Source: Endomychus coccineus (lineage: Eukaryota; Arthropoda; Insecta; Coleoptera; Endomychidae). From it: a DNA stretch of 64,000 nucleotides. The notes beneath the pieces were generated by a model. That model was not told the DNA's origin, made no database searches, and saw only the letters and a list, made by a program, of their open reading frames with translations. Made by a program: the position numbers and the translations under genes. Below are positions 1-12,500 of the stretch, piece by piece (position 1 is the stretch's first letter; each line of letters opens with the position of its first letter). The stretch lies in contig OY294067.1 of NCBI GenBank assembly GCA_958510875.1, positions 261,331,736 through 261,395,735 on the forward strand, in the 5' to 3' direction.

Positions 1-851
1 TCAAAAACTAAACTATTGATATAACATTTCTCATAAGAAATATATATAATGACCTGTGTTCATATAAATTTACAATATTGCCGACACTAGAGTTCTACTT
101 GAGGTTTCTTTTATTTCTTATATAATATAATGGTATCAATTGAAAACATCCTGTGTTGACTAAAAGTCAATTATTAATAGTACAGCGTGCCCTAGTTAGT
201 TGTAATTTCTTTCATGTTGAATTCCATAGATACTGTAATTATAGCGTTGCTATAAGTCAATTGTGAGTTTGTTAAAACTGTAACCGCAACATAATATCAA
301 AGGCACTTGTGAAATAAAGCGATGATTTATGTGGTTATATGTATTGAATTTCAAAAGTGGTTTTTCAAGTTAAAATTGTTTACAGACTACGGTGTAACTA
401 ATCTACTCATCCATATAATAGTACGAATAAAATAAAATAAGGAAACCTGTCCAGTAAAATGATCTGTCATGAGAACTAATTAGATATACTCGATGTAGAT
501 AATGAATCAAACCAAGAAATTGATAAATAAGATGGATAGCTTCGCAAATTTTAATGAAATCTCATTAAAAAGCTAATCTAAAAGGAACATACATGCCTGA
601 AATGATTGATGTATGGCATATAGTCTGAACAACTCTACTTAAGAATAATATGAAACACCATTAACGTCACCGACAAACACTAAATAGATCATTCACTTTA
701 TCCTACATAGACAAAATTTTGTGAAAAAGCCAATTAACCGCACAAAAATCCTTGCAAGAATAACAAGAATATTCGAGTGTTGTGAAGCTAAAACTAATAT
801 ATTGCACAGGAAAGCATGTACCTCAAAGGCAATATGGCAATATTGAACTAC
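1..851. other. AT-rich intergenic DNA, nothing recognised
   Basis: A+T-rich sequence with frequent stops in all frames. I see no coding stretch, RNA gene or repeat shared with the rest of the window until the short repeat fragment at its end. Confidence 0.6.
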
Positions 852-899
852 AAAAGAGTTCACACTGTGGATACCCTATAACACTATGAATAAGAAAAT
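852..899 (+). repeat. Fragment of hammerhead repeat family 2
   Basis: About 48 bp match the opening of a repeat also seen near 5715, 19985, 23000 and 41760. The shared sequence is GAGTTCACACTGTGGATA followed by ACACTATGAATAAGAAA. The ribozyme part seen in other copies is absent here. Confidence 0.7.
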
Positions 900-990
900 T
901 GGTCTTTATTTATGTACATAAGGATCATGATAAAAATACCATTAGATATAGGTATATTGATTTTTACGTAACTCTAATAGTCCAGTGCAC

Positions 991-1368
991 CTAGAAGTGA
1001 GTTTTTGAAAAAACTGCACCTATCGAGATTTTGTCCAAAGTGGGAAGGGAACATAGGTAGAGTCGAAAACCGAAAAGTCGAGACTGTACCTGCGGCTTCC
1101 GGTCGCCATCTTGACGATATATATCAGTTCCTGTTAATTTTTCCGAAAAACTTGTGAGAACCAAAGTTTTAGGATTGGGCTGACGAAAATCCTCAAGTGA
1201 TTCACGAATCGCCTCTCTATCTTGAGAAGGGAACCTTTTTTGGGGGTTTTTGGGCTCAAGGCATAATCGGGCCTTATTTTTTTCGAAAACAAGGATGGAA
1301 ATCGTATAACTGTTTAATGGTGAGCTGTACAGGACATGCCAACGGAACATCTTTGACATAACTGACAA
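991..1368 (-). other. Unassigned 125-codon open frame in a GC-richer block
   Basis: An open minus-strand frame lies in a block (about 980-1390) visibly richer in G+C than its surroundings. I recognise no domain, signal peptide or membrane segment in the predicted protein, and see no splice-site context that would make it an exon. It may be an unrecognised transposon piece or a chance frame. I assign no function. Confidence 0.15.
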
Positions 1369-1562
1369 ATGTTTTCTTTCAACAATCTCAACAGTTTCCT
1401 GGACGCGTTATTTTGTGGAATGCTTATGTCAACTGACCACCAAGATCATGCGTTCACAAACCGTTGCGTTGCGATGTTTCTTATGGAGTCATGTGAAATC
1501 TCTGGGGTACAAAAATTAGTCAGAAATTATTCCCAACCATATTCGGAACATTCAACACACCA

Positions 1563-2100
1563 TTATAATAATAATAATAATTTTTATTGTCCATAAGACC
1601 AATGATATAACATGATAAGACACGTCAAGAATATACAGGTATGTAAGTAAATAAATAATTGAATAGATAAATGAACACGTATTTTGGTACAACAAATAAG
1701 ACAGTAAAGGAAAACAAAAAAGAGAAAATGATATAAAGAAATACAAAGATAATACTTTCTTTGGAAAGCATTATTATATTAAGTTCGAAAACTAAAAAAT
1801 AATAATTATAATTATAGCCCAGTATCCACTATACTTATTTATGAATATTAAATTAGGAAATTGAAGGAAATGAGCAAAACTTTATGAATCATCAGTTATT
1901 ATAGCTACCAAGTACTCAGAAACACTGTAAAATTCATGCTCTTCAAAAGTTTATGAACTCCCTTCTTAAACTGTTTTAAGTTTGCATTATCTTTCAGCGA
2001 TTGCGGATGTTTGTTGCCCATATATCGTGGACTTTCTTCATACAGGGACATCTAATGCTGAGGTATCAATAGGTCTGCTCAGGCCCTTCCATTAGAGTGG
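1563..2100 (-). mobile_element. LINE 3' end with (TTA)n tail
   Basis: Read on the minus strand, the C-terminal codons of a LINE reverse-transcriptase ORF appear between about 2040 and 1915 (a stretch like SLKDNANLKQFKKGVHKLLK, typical of the end of Jockey/CR1-type ORF2). An A+T-rich 3' UTR follows. The element ends at 1563-1585 in GACAATAAAA followed by a TTA microsatellite. Such trinucleotide tails are usual for many insect LINEs. The copy is 5'-truncated. The ending resembles the plus-strand LINE at 57060-58102, but I cannot say they are one family. Confidence 0.6.
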
Positions 2101-3820
2101 GCCTCCAAAATGTATTCAGGCAGATGAAGTAGATTGTTCTTCAAAATAACATAAAGATTGGGATTGAAATTTATGACGCGCTAACGGAAAAACCTTTTTT
2201 ATCAGATTTAGTTTATTATTTTAGCAATTTTAGTTTATTTCTGGTTATTATGAAAACTGATACCTACTTGGTTTCGAAAATTTGATAAACTGGATATGCT
2301 ACGAACTGAATCTCGTACTTAATATTTAACTCATGAGTTCGTTGCTACGAATATATATTCAGAAATACCAAGAACAAAATACATTAATAAGGTTGCATTA
2401 TAAGGCATTAATTACTATCAGAAACAGTTTGGTAGAGAATTGGAGTTACCATTATATCAAATACGAAAAGAAGTTGTGAGAACGTGCCACGAGGTACAAT
2501 GTCATGCTCGATACCGTGTCAATGATTGAAAGATCAAATTGCAAATAATGAGTTATACATCAGAAATGAGAGGAGCATTATTCATACAAACATCTTATTA
2601 TTTTACATTTATAGTAATTTATCTTAATTATGTAATAAAGCGTCAAAGTTTTTACATAAGTACATAACTACCTATAAGCGATACCATTCCAAACTTATCA
2701 TTTATCGAGTGAAAAAAATGTATATCTAACGATGCCTCGCAGGCGTTATTTGCTAATGATGTGAATCATTTCGAAATTGCTCACAGTAATAATAGCGCTA
2801 ATTTAGGAATAACGTCTATAGATGCAGAATTAAATGCTTGTTAGGTTCCACATAGATCGTAGGTCGAACGTGTTTCTATTGTATATACCGCCAATATAGT
2901 CATTTCTATTAGACCTACAACATTTTCAACAAAGCAACCAGAGGTGCTAAGTGTACCTTATAATTATTTATTGTACATTATTGAATGATATAGTACAAAA
3001 TAGTCCAATGCCCTTCCGATATCTGTTTCAATTTTTGCATTGAGACTATGTTACCTTTGTCACCGTTTATTAAATATTCAGTTTGGGAATTTTAGAGTAA
3101 TGTAAGATGCAGTTATGGTTATAATAAAATGATTATTTCATAGAAATTATAGGGAAATACAAAGTTAGATTTATAATTATTATATTTTTAGTTATTATTC
3201 ACCATTATTCAGTGTTCTTGTGAAGCTTGTACAAGGTTAAGTATGATTATTACTTATAAGTTCAAATTAGGAAAATTTAATTTACTTTTAATTACTATTT
3301 ACGATTAAGTGAGGGGATTATAAAACTTTCCGTGATTGCATCCGAAGTACTGAAATTAATTTTAAACGTTTTCACTTTACTAACTGAGACAATTCAAATT
3401 CGGAAGCAGATGAAGCCAAGTATCCATTAGCTCGAAACACCTGGTCGCTATTTATGAAAATAATCACATAATTACCTTGTTCTTCTTTTTCAAATTCTTG
3501 TCAAATACATCCAGGCGTCTACGTATATAACTGACATTTGTAGGGATTCATAATTGATGTTAGTAATTATATTCGATAAGACAATTTGCTGGTAATTTTG
3601 CTAGGTACTATTTTAAAAAGATAGTTCCAACTTATAACCAATTTTTTTTATAGAACGTACAATTGTAACAACTCTTGAAAAAGCCTTGATGAAGTAGTGA
3701 TTGGCCCCGAAAAGTATCGGAGTTTATATAGGAATGAATTATGTCAACTTAATTATGAATATTATCATGATTCACTTGACATCAGCTTCATAGTGTACAA
3801 AATGGGATTTAGAGTTCCAG
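2101..3820. other. AT-rich intergenic DNA, nothing recognised
   Basis: No coding stretch or internal repeat that I can support. Short A/T runs only. Confidence 0.55.
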
Positions 3821-3824
3821 CTCT

Positions 3825-4763
3825 ATGACGTATGCGCAACTGAAGGAGAAATTCATGAAATGTTTCTCCAGGAAAGTGATTCCGGGTGAAAACCTCATGA
3901 AATTAAATAAATTGTTTCAAAGGCACGATGAAACTGTGGGTGATTTTGTTACAAGGGTAAGAATGATAGGGAACTTAATTTTAGAGGAAGATATGCGCGA
4001 AAGTGATGTATTAGAAATTCCAGGTTTAAAAAAAAATGTAATCAGTTGATTATGAATCAGTTAAAGGTAGGGCTTAAAAGAGAAATTTTAAAAGATATTG
4101 GCATTTTACTTATGAAAGTGCGGAAATATGGGACATTTTGCCTGGGAGTGTAAAAATAGACAATCGTATGTGAAAGGCAATCAGGCTATAATGTACGGGA
4201 ATCCCAAGATACGAAAAGAAATCAACAGTGGAATCAAAATCAGTACAGGAATGGTAGAGGTTATCAAGGTGACGCAGGCGCGGGTGTAATGAGAGAAATC
4301 AAATGGGACATGAAAATAGGTATCGGCCGGGGATACAAGATGTGCGTAATACTAATAGGATTCATAATGTAAGGAATGTAAAAGAACGAGAGGATGTGAA
4401 TCCTTTAAACGAGTAACTCCCTTCGGTGCACAAGGCAGCCAGAGGGGGGTAATGATAAATAATAAGGGAATAGGAATTGTGCCGAATAAAATTTCCAAGG
4501 TAATGAAGGTTCCTCATGTAAATAATATTTTTAATGAATGAGCGCCATCGTTTATTCATATAACGGTTAATGGAAGGAGTTTACCTTCCTTGGTAGATAC
4601 GGGCGCGGTAATTTCTATTATAAAGGAAAATTTTGTAAACTATGATGAAGTACGAAGGGTAGAGGAATTACAGTTACAAGGCATTACTGGTGGAATGTTA
4701 CCATGTATGGGCACAGTAGAGTTAACAGTAGGGTTGCACGGATATAATATTGAATTAAAATAA
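3825..4763 (+). pseudogene. Decayed Gypsy/Ty3-type gag and protease
   Basis: Three pieces appear in the right order. At 3825-4049 is a retrotransposon gag capsid-like stretch (TYAQLKEKFMKCF, then a Q..ETVGDFVTRVRMIGNLI pattern). At 4119-4151 lies the second half of a CCHC zinc knuckle (CGNMGHFAWEC); its first cysteine is lost to a frame change. At 4542-4763 a 73-residue frame carries the aspartic protease active site LVDTGA (4590-4607), followed by ITGG and an MGTVEL-type flap region. Together they are the gag-pro part of an LTR retrotransposon. Stops and frameshifts separate the pieces, the protease frame ends where RT should begin, and a LINE fragment follows at once. No LTR was identified for this copy. 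It is not functional. Confidence 0.8.
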
Positions 4764-4794
4764 ATAAAATCCTTTCTTTGTTATATATAACTGG

Positions 4795-5235
4795 AATGAA
4801 AATTGGCAATAATTATTCAAATGATTATGATGTTAACCTGGGAGTGCCATAGGGCATAGTGCTTGGTATTACTGTTTGTTAACGACCTCCCTTTGTTGGA
4901 GGCTCTTATAATAACGTTTGCTGATGATATTAACTTGCTTCTCCCAATAAAGGATCCAGCAGAGCTTCAAATTAAGGTGATAATCATCTTGAAGCCTATA
5001 TAAAGAATGGTGTTAGAACAATGTTAGTAAAGCAGAATGTCTATATTTCTCATGGACTGATGCAGATGGTAATATCTAATGAAAATATTTTCAAATTCTT
5101 AGGATCTATGGTAGATAGTTGCCTTAGTTGGGATCAACAAATTGATCATGTAGTCAAACAACTGACTCATGCTGTTCTCGTTTTGAGGCAATTCAGAACA
5201 TCTAGGGATTCATTTGAAAAAAAACATACTTAGAG
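4795..5235 (+). pseudogene. LINE reverse transcriptase fragment
   Basis: The plus strand encodes the hallmarks of a non-LTR RT. First comes NLGVP-stop-GIVLG near 4836-4866, matching the GVPQGSVLGP motif with Gln changed to a stop. Next is the catalytic FADD (4917-4928). Then comes a frame at 5021-5233 with IFKFLGSMVDSCLSWDQQID, the usual post-catalytic block. Frameshifts separate these parts. Only part of the palm and thumb remains, without endonuclease or 3' tail. It directly abuts the Gypsy protease remnant. The block order fits the Jockey/CR1 superclade; finer assignment needs alignment. Confidence 0.75.
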
Positions 5236-5701
5236 TATTTTGTAACTAACTCGAGCATCCCTACAGTACTAGAAATGGCAAATTGCTCAGAATAAATAAA
5301 CAATACCGCATTGTATGAAAAATCACCTACTTATGCAGGTATCAAATTGAACAATAAATTACCAAACTATAAAAAATACATCCTAGATAAATTTCACCTC
5401 CAAACTTAAATTATTAAGGGTTTTTCTTCGGTTGACGAATACATAATTAAATTAAATGATGTTCCCAAATTACTTACCTACATATTTATTTGACATATTT
5501 ATTAGAAATCCTTTTTATTTTTTCGTCATCATTGCCGATTTTATTTTCATCTTACTCAACTATTTCCAATTTAGATCTACTGTATCTTATGAAACGGTAC
5601 CTTTTTTTAGATACGTATCGGAGCCACCTCGAATGGGACTGGAAGATCACTCGATCATCCCAGATACATGAGATATAATTGCGTAAACAAGCCATTATAC
5701 A
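5236..5701. other. AT-rich spacer
   Basis: Two overlapping short open frames occur here, but composition and content look like chance. Nothing recognised. Confidence 0.5.
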
Positions 5702-5893
5702 GTAAACTATAAAGAGTTCACACTGTGGATATATTATAACACTATTGGTAAGAAATAATCACCCTTATCCACTAAAATTACTATTAAAGTACTGAGGACC
5801 TTTTGGCTACCAAGTAGCATCAGAGTTTACTCTGATACTTTAATAGTATTTTTAGTGGATAAGGGTGATTATTTCTTATCCATAGTGAAACTA
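5702..5893. repeat. Family 2 repeat forming a 52-bp-arm palindrome
   Basis: The arms at 5740-5791 and 5836-5887 are near-perfect inverted repeats (they include AATCACCCTTATCCACTA and its complement). They enclose about 44 bp that hold a degenerate hammerhead ribozyme. The left side begins with the GAGTTCACACTGTGGATA family opening. The arrangement looks like two copies of the same terminal sequence joined head to head, as in snap-back or inverted PLE ends. Confidence 0.8.
5788..5831 (-). ncRNA. Degenerate hammerhead ribozyme, family 2
   Basis: Read on the minus strand: stem I side AGTAAACT, then CTGATG with three core bases missing, then CTACTTGGTAGCC, then AAAAGG where GAAAGG is expected, then TCCTCAGTACT. 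The stem II hairpin is partly kept. The truncated CUGAUGA box and the G-to-A change in GAAA should abolish cleavage. Confidence 0.55.
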
Positions 5894-8800
5894 TTATACA
5901 AATTGTTCTGATTTTTCATATTCAGATAAAGTGAAAGAAGTCGTTCTCATATGAAAGCAATCTGTGTCAGGGAGCAGGTTCTATTAGAGCTGAGCCTTGA
6001 TCAATATTGAAGATCCGACTGGCGGAACAGAACAAAACATATTACGTTAAAATGAATTATCATTTATTTTCCTTCTTGAGAGACATTCTTCCTACTAAAA
6101 TCTTTATTATAATATGATCATTATTGTGGTAATTCAGTAATTACTGAGGTAACCGTACCAACAGTTTGTTAATTTATAAATGGCAAATGCCTGGAAGCAA
6201 ATCTCATGGATTGTAGATTTTTTTAAATGACTCTTATAAAATCAAGCGATTGTCTCCATTTAAAGGTACAAACAATAAAGAACAATTTAACTGTCGGCAT
6301 TCCCAGGAACTGACACATCAATTAAGATGGATCTGACTGAAAAAATCAAAACATCAACTATAAACATTGAACAGTTCTTGTTTTGTCTTTTGACCAGCAG
6401 TCATTTTGGTCACAGACGCTGCAATAAAATTTTACGACCCGACTGTACTCCGCAAAAGACAAGGCTCGCTCTAGAGAACTGAATTGGGACATCCTTTTAT
6501 AATAAGCTCGCACACTGTACTTAACCTCATTGCAAGTAAGTTTTTCATTTCATGCCGATCTATTCTCAGCTGAAAATTGCAGCAAGTAATACCTTTTATT
6601 GCAAAGCTACAAGAGCGTTAACTATAATTTTTACGAAACATTTCAAGATAGACACAATATTTTATCGAATGTCTCAATCATCATTCTCCGTAAATCTAAA
6701 AAGCGTTACACAGTGTATAAAAGTCAGACATATCTTCCATTGAATATTATGTTAGTCTTATAGTCTTTTAGACTGCATGGATGTAAGCATATAGCGTTGA
6801 AGATTGAGATTTGGTATGTTTTTCAATTTGGGGAAAAATACGATGCCGGAGTTTCCGAAGAATTGGCGAGTGAAGTAATTCATCTTAAGCATATATTTAC
6901 GAAAATTCCTTATTTTTGTTTGTTTGAAAATCGGATGATCTGGATATTTTATAACATGTATTTTCTTTAAAATTTATCAACAGCTGAAGACTAAGCTTTA
7001 TTAATTCTGTAGAAGTATGTTTAAAAAATGAAAGTGTTACCTTGGCTTTTCCTCAAGGGTATTTTACACTACGGCCCTGAATAAGACCCACAATTTAGTT
7101 ACTTTCAATATTTTTCAAATATATTTCACGTTGACGAACATATATCGAAATGTAGATACTATGAGTTTCTTGGTTTCTTAATATTTTATTTTATAATAAA
7201 CTTTTCAAAGAGACATGGAATCTTGACACAGTCGTATGAATAACATTTTGTAAATATATGGAATACATTTCCTATGCTAGCAAAATTTTTAATTATTCTA
7301 ATCTAATTTTCTTTTTCAGGTGAGTTCTTTTCCATTGTATTCAACATTAGAAGTAAGGTAAGCTTGAGTTATTAACCAATGACATTTATAGCAAGCTTCA
7401 ATAAAAAATACGTTATACAAATAAAAATGCATGTGCAAGAACGTTCATCCGCTCCCCTCGTAAGTTGTATAAAATTTGCAAATTTTGGTGCAACTCTTAC
7501 TATATTTAAGGTAAATCATTATGTTATTTTTCAATTTTCGTTGAATTGGTCATGTTACATTTACACACATCTATAATAATAACTTATTTTCAGGGCCAAT
7601 TGCCATAATAGATAATTAAGAAATCAAAATATACTAAATATTCCATTTATCAGTAAATACATTTTTAATAGAAGCTTCACATATGCTGCCACTTTCATCA
7701 CTCTGTAAACTTTGATCCAAAACTACTTTCACACATGAAATTCAGAAAATTAACCAAGAATCTGTTTCTCCCTATCCGGAAATTATATATTTTTGTCTAA
7801 TCTGTTTTTCGTACATACCGTTATTTTATTATGTTTTTATTAGGTACTCATTATTTTACAATTTTGTTAATGCTACAAATATTTTCCTCCTCTTTATAAT
7901 TCTTTTATATTTTTGAATATAGATTTTCAACTATGAATTGTAAATATCTTGCTTTACTTTAGTTCTATGTATATAGGTTAAATGGTAAAATATATGTTTT
8001 TACCTAAACTTCATAGATAGGGTGATTGAAGAGGAAGGTTTATATGTATAATAACATCCATTAAATAGTGGAGAAATACTGTTATTTTTGAGGTTTCTAA
8101 TGTGATGTCGTAAATAATTACATTTTTTCCGCTTACATTGCAAACGCAGGCTGAACCCTACGAGATATATCAAAATAATGTACTAAGTATTGTACACATT
8201 GAAAAGGTCTACAGAAAACTCCGCGATGGTATATGTCTATCTCTTATGATACCAAAATTATTCGAAAATGACCCTAAACTTATATCTCTGTGACTTTTGG
8301 AGAACCTAACGGTGACATACGGGCAGCTTACTTATTGATGACATTCATAACATTTGGAAAACATAATTTCTTGGTGAGGTTTGGAAAACATAATCTTTCG
8401 GTGGCTTCACCGGAAACCTTACCTGTCGGTAACGTCTTACATATATACACTTCGAATAGAACTTATTAAAAGAATTATGAGCCTAATAATGATATTATTA
8501 TCTGAGAATTCAATTCAACCTCCAAAATTATAGTTTCATAACATTCTTTTCAACGAGAAGAAAATCAATCGGATTGATATTTCATAACTGTTGGGCTGTT
8601 AGAACTGTATATTTACTTACGGTTTTCGGCTGGAGGAAGGTACAGATATTTTAGGCAAGGTGTCAATAAAGAACAAGAAATGAAGTCATACTTGTTTACT
8701 TCAACAATTTGGTAAACACTACAACAGTTTGTGAATTACATTTAAAACTACAAATAATTTGTATTATTTGATATAATAAGTAAAGAACACCTGAATTTCT

Positions 8801-9380
8801 GTACACACAGTTAGTTGAATCAAACGGTTAGTTTTATTCAAAATTATTGAAAAACTGCTCAACCTGGCAACAATGGCCCACCTTGAGTTATGACGTCATT
8901 TCTTTCTCGTGAACAGCGTTTATGATTTTAATTTCAATTTTTTGTTTGGACTCTAATTATTGTAAGGTCTTAGGTTGCCGTTATATCTTATATTGGCGAC
9001 AAAGATTTAGTACGTGTCTAGTCATAATACACATGTGGTTATAGATGTAGATATTTTAAAGTATCTTATTGCATTTTCTACACTTAATGTGATTCAGTAA
9101 CGTGAAACATACGGCATCTGTAAACTGTCAAGCTGCGTTGGCTGTCCTGTAGCTTATTTCCTTAGAAAATAAAAGATTTGTTGGAATGAAGTTGTCGATT
9201 TTATGTTTGGATGTGAACGTTTAAGTAAATTTACAACTTGGTTTACAGCTTCCTTCAGTCAAACATGAGAACTTCCGCCGTTTGTGTTTTACGAAATGTC
9301 ACCTTTGTTGGTTTAGTGCGTTTTTGATTTAGAGATGTCGAATGGCGGGTGACATTTCTCAGCGCGGAATTTATTCCATA
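5894..9380. other. Long AT-rich intergenic stretch, nothing recognised
   Basis: About 3.5 kb with no supported gene. Short open frames at 6552-6743 and 7379-7576 show no domain. A small direct repeat of a 'tttggaaaacataat' phrase occurs near 8355-8395. I see nothing else. Confidence 0.5.
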
Positions 9381-9381
9381 C

Positions 9382-9413
9382 ACACACACATACACATACA
9401 CACAATATATATA
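9382..9413. repeat. CA/TA microsatellite
   Basis: Imperfect (CA)n runs into (TA)n immediately left of the foldback element at 9414. Confidence 0.85.
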
Positions 9414-9539
9414 TGTTATGCTTTCTTGGTATTTCGGTTCTTACATAGACTGAAAATAAAATATCGAAACATCAAAAAAGAGAGTTTTTATTTTATTTTC
9501 AGTTTTATCTAAAAACCTGCATACCAAGAAAACATAACA
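9414..9539. mobile_element. 126-bp foldback MITE with TA target
   Basis: The termini TGTTATGCTTTCTTGGTAT and ATACCAAGAAAACATAACA are inverted, and pairing extends to about 48 bp per arm (both arms contain an ACTGAAAATAAAAT block). TA flanks both ends (9412-9413, 9540-9541), so a TA-target MITE is likely. There is no coding potential. Confidence 0.65.
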
Positions 9540-9563
9540 TACTATTAAGGAAAGGTCTTTTGG

Positions 9564-11217
9564 TTTATATTGCCCCACGTTGTGGTGACAATTGATATAA
9601 AAACTGAGTTTTATTCTTTAATTATTATTTGAATTAATTTGAATATTTCAATGTTTTGAAATCTACCGGCTAGCTTTTATTTGTATTTTTAAATCTTATG
9701 TTTGTTTTGATTTGAATAATCTAATGATTTGAATAATGAACTTTTACCTTTTTTATTTTATATCTATGGAATTAAACACAATGTTCATTGAATGCTAACT
9801 TTTAATATTTAAATTTCTATGACTAATTTATCTCGTGTATTAACTTCTACAATGTTGTATTCAAATAGATCTATGATCTAACCTCAAAATGATTATTTCG
9901 ATTTATCTTTGTTTACAAAGTTATAATCTACAATCTTTCTTTCAGATTTACAGACAGATAATAATACAATGGAGAAATAATAAATAAACTTACGTTTAGT
10001 TTATATCCAAGAATATGTTTAAAATGTAGGCAATGTTCAATTGGCTTAATCTTCTTATTAATTTGAAATTCACTTCATCAGAACACAATTACTTTGCTAT
10101 ACACAAATCACAGGTAAACAATGTGGTTACTTCTTTAGAAATCAGGAACTGTTGATAATTGTTAACTTGTCTTATTCTTTTTCAAAAGATATAAAACCTT
10201 AAATGATGTATTGGAACGTTGTCGAAGACTAACTATTATACGATGCTACTTGTGAATTATGGTTATAATAACTTTTAAAAAACTTTGTTCGAAGACTGGG
10301 AACACTACTTGACTTGTATAAATTACTTATTTGCTTCGGTTACTTTCAACCATACGAAGCTACTGGAACACTTGGGTTCACCGATGTTTATCCAAAACTA
10401 AGGTTATGGAAATCTTTTGAGTAGCTTGAGTATCTTGACTCTTCAGATGTTGATGGCTAACTGACTTGGCTTGATCTTCAGAATCCTTTTATAGGCCTTC
10501 AAAAAGGACGCCAAGTATTTTCAAAAATAACCAATGAGGTGCTTAGTTTACCTATCAAGAATGCTTTGTTGATTGTTGCAAACTGACAGAACTTTTACAT
10601 TGTTACTAATCTGACGTCTATAAAATTGCATCGACCAATCAGAATTTAGTATTCTTTAAATTTTTAATTATTGGAGATTTTCGACTTATTTTAAATGATG
10701 ATGATTCCTTCTTTTTAAATTCATATTGCCTACATTTTTCCACACACTTTGGTATAAGATAACCTATGATTAGATTATGATTAATATGATTATTCCTATA
10801 ATTATTATAAATTTGACAGTTGCCATTATTAAAAAACTAGTACATAATATAACATATCAATAACATTTCTTTAACATTATATAACTCAAATTTACTAATC
10901 CTAACTTATATCTATAACATTTTTCAATAGTTTGTGCTATCTCATGATAGTTTTTGTAATCATTTTAATTATGATTTCTGTCTTCGTAACACTGTACGTT
11001 TATTCACTTTCACTGAAGTTCTTGTTTTACACTTTTATTCTAATTACATTGTTGTTTATTATGTTTTACATTGTTCATTATATTATACTAACTATTATTT
11101 AACTTTTAACATTGTATTTAATTCCATTTGATATCTTTTTATTAATCTTTTCTGATTTTCAATGTTCGGTAAGTTCTAATTTTATCATTTTATTGTTTAG
11201 GAAATGAAATCATAACA
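9564..11217 (+). mobile_element. LTR-like repeat, copy 1
   Basis: This is collinear with the repeat at 20307-21826. Both share TTGCCCCA.GTTGTGGTGACA near the left end, CTACCGGCTAGCTTTTAT, the phrase CCTACATTTTTCCACACAC, and the right end GAAATGAAATCATAACA. The left terminus is not clear here because the homology starts inside the other copy's 5' end. It has no ORF. I interpret it as a solo LTR or LTR fragment of an unidentified element. Confidence 0.6.
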
Positions 11218-11649
11218 ATACATTCCCAAATGGTTCAAGAAAATAAATAAAAGAATGTATGATGGAAAGTTGTGGGTTTTCTTAGCAATTTAAACGATAT
11301 CTTAATGAAACAGCCTTTTTGACGTGTTTCGGCTTTTGTCTTCTTTGCAGTGAGTTGATTTTAAAGGTGCTCACACTCATCTCGTCTTTGACAGACTATG
11401 AAAAACACATAAAAGTAACTTTTAACAGATTAGTGTGCAGGAAAATGAATTCATCCTACAAACAGCACATTTGGACTCATGTAATGGTGAATGAATTTTC
11501 CATTTATCTACGAAAATACTTGGTGAATGGTCGTTTCCACAAGGAAAATTCTATTTGATTTAGTAAAACAATAATGTTCTATTTATTATCGAACGTTGTT
11601 TTCAAGGAATGTGCCCCAAAACACCAGCCGAAAGACAGCTGCTAGATAC
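11218..11649. other. Spacer with unassigned short frame
   Basis: A 79-codon plus frame at 11319-11558 has no recognisable domain. Nothing else seen. Confidence 0.4.
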
Positions 11650-12500
11650 CAACTAATTTCAAAACAAAAGGAAAGAAGACCTTTCCCAATAATAGTTGTA
11701 GACCAAATGCACTACCATCTGTGGTCTCTAAAGTAACGGAGAAAGCAATGAACATCGAACTGATCCAATAGATAGAGAGCACCAAAATAGTGAATGATAT
11801 GGCTTTCGTCAGCAGAGATCAATAAGTGACCTGCTTGGATCTATATGGCAGACATCTCATGAAACACGTGAGGAAGAGATTCCTCATGTGTTTCATATAT
11901 ATCCGTGGTTGCCGGAGTCTCCTATAATACAAAGGCTATTAACGCTGGTGTTCCACAGGGACCAGTCTCGGCACCAACTTTGTTACAGCTCTATATCAAC
12001 GATCTGTTGAAAGTGACTTCCTGCCCGTTCAAAGCTATGCAGGTGATACTACACTACTGCTTACACAACACATCTAGAGCCCCTATATCATCAAATGTAG
12101 CCAAACGAACGTGACAAGAACATGTGGAGGCAATAAATGAGGACCTGGCAACAATTTTGAAATGGGGATCTAGTAGAGGTCATGCAACCAAAACACAAAC
12201 GTTTTTCTTCACGAAGCCGGATCCCACAATGCCTAATATGATGATGTCAGGTACAACTATTCCTATGAAGTCCTCCGTATACATCGTCGGTATCAGCATC
12301 AAGGGCGCCCTCTGAGGGGGCGATCATGTGGGGTCCATTGCTAAAACTGCTTCACAAAAACTTGGATTTCTACTCCATCAAGATTTCCTCATAATCTACA
12401 ACACACAGATTTGACCTGTCCTGTGGTACCGTTGACATGTTTGAAGTTCAGCTCCCAAACATACCCTGAAGTTCATAGATTCTATTTAGAACTCTTATAA
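11650..12500 (+). pseudogene. LINE-A reverse transcriptase fragment
   Basis: The plus strand begins near 11660 with an NYRP-like RT finger block ending in a PSVVSKVTEKAMN stretch. A gap follows. GVPQGPVSAPTLLQLYINDL appears at 11950-12010, then an Ala-Ile-Asn-Glu-Asp-Leu region and GTTIPMKSSVYIVGIS (12250-12300). Its closest relative in the window is the copy at 42240-43240. The catalytic tetrad has become YAGD in a shifted frame, so both a frameshift and loss of a metal-binding Asp are visible. The copy fades after SSQTYPEV-like codons near 12480. Confidence 0.8.

Noticed and set aside
9414..9564. 5' end of LTR copy 1 at TGTTATG (9414)
   Set aside because: The same 7 bases also start the foldback MITE, whose own inverted partner ends at 9539 and is flanked by TA. 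The match to the LTR end is therefore not evidence for the LTR start.
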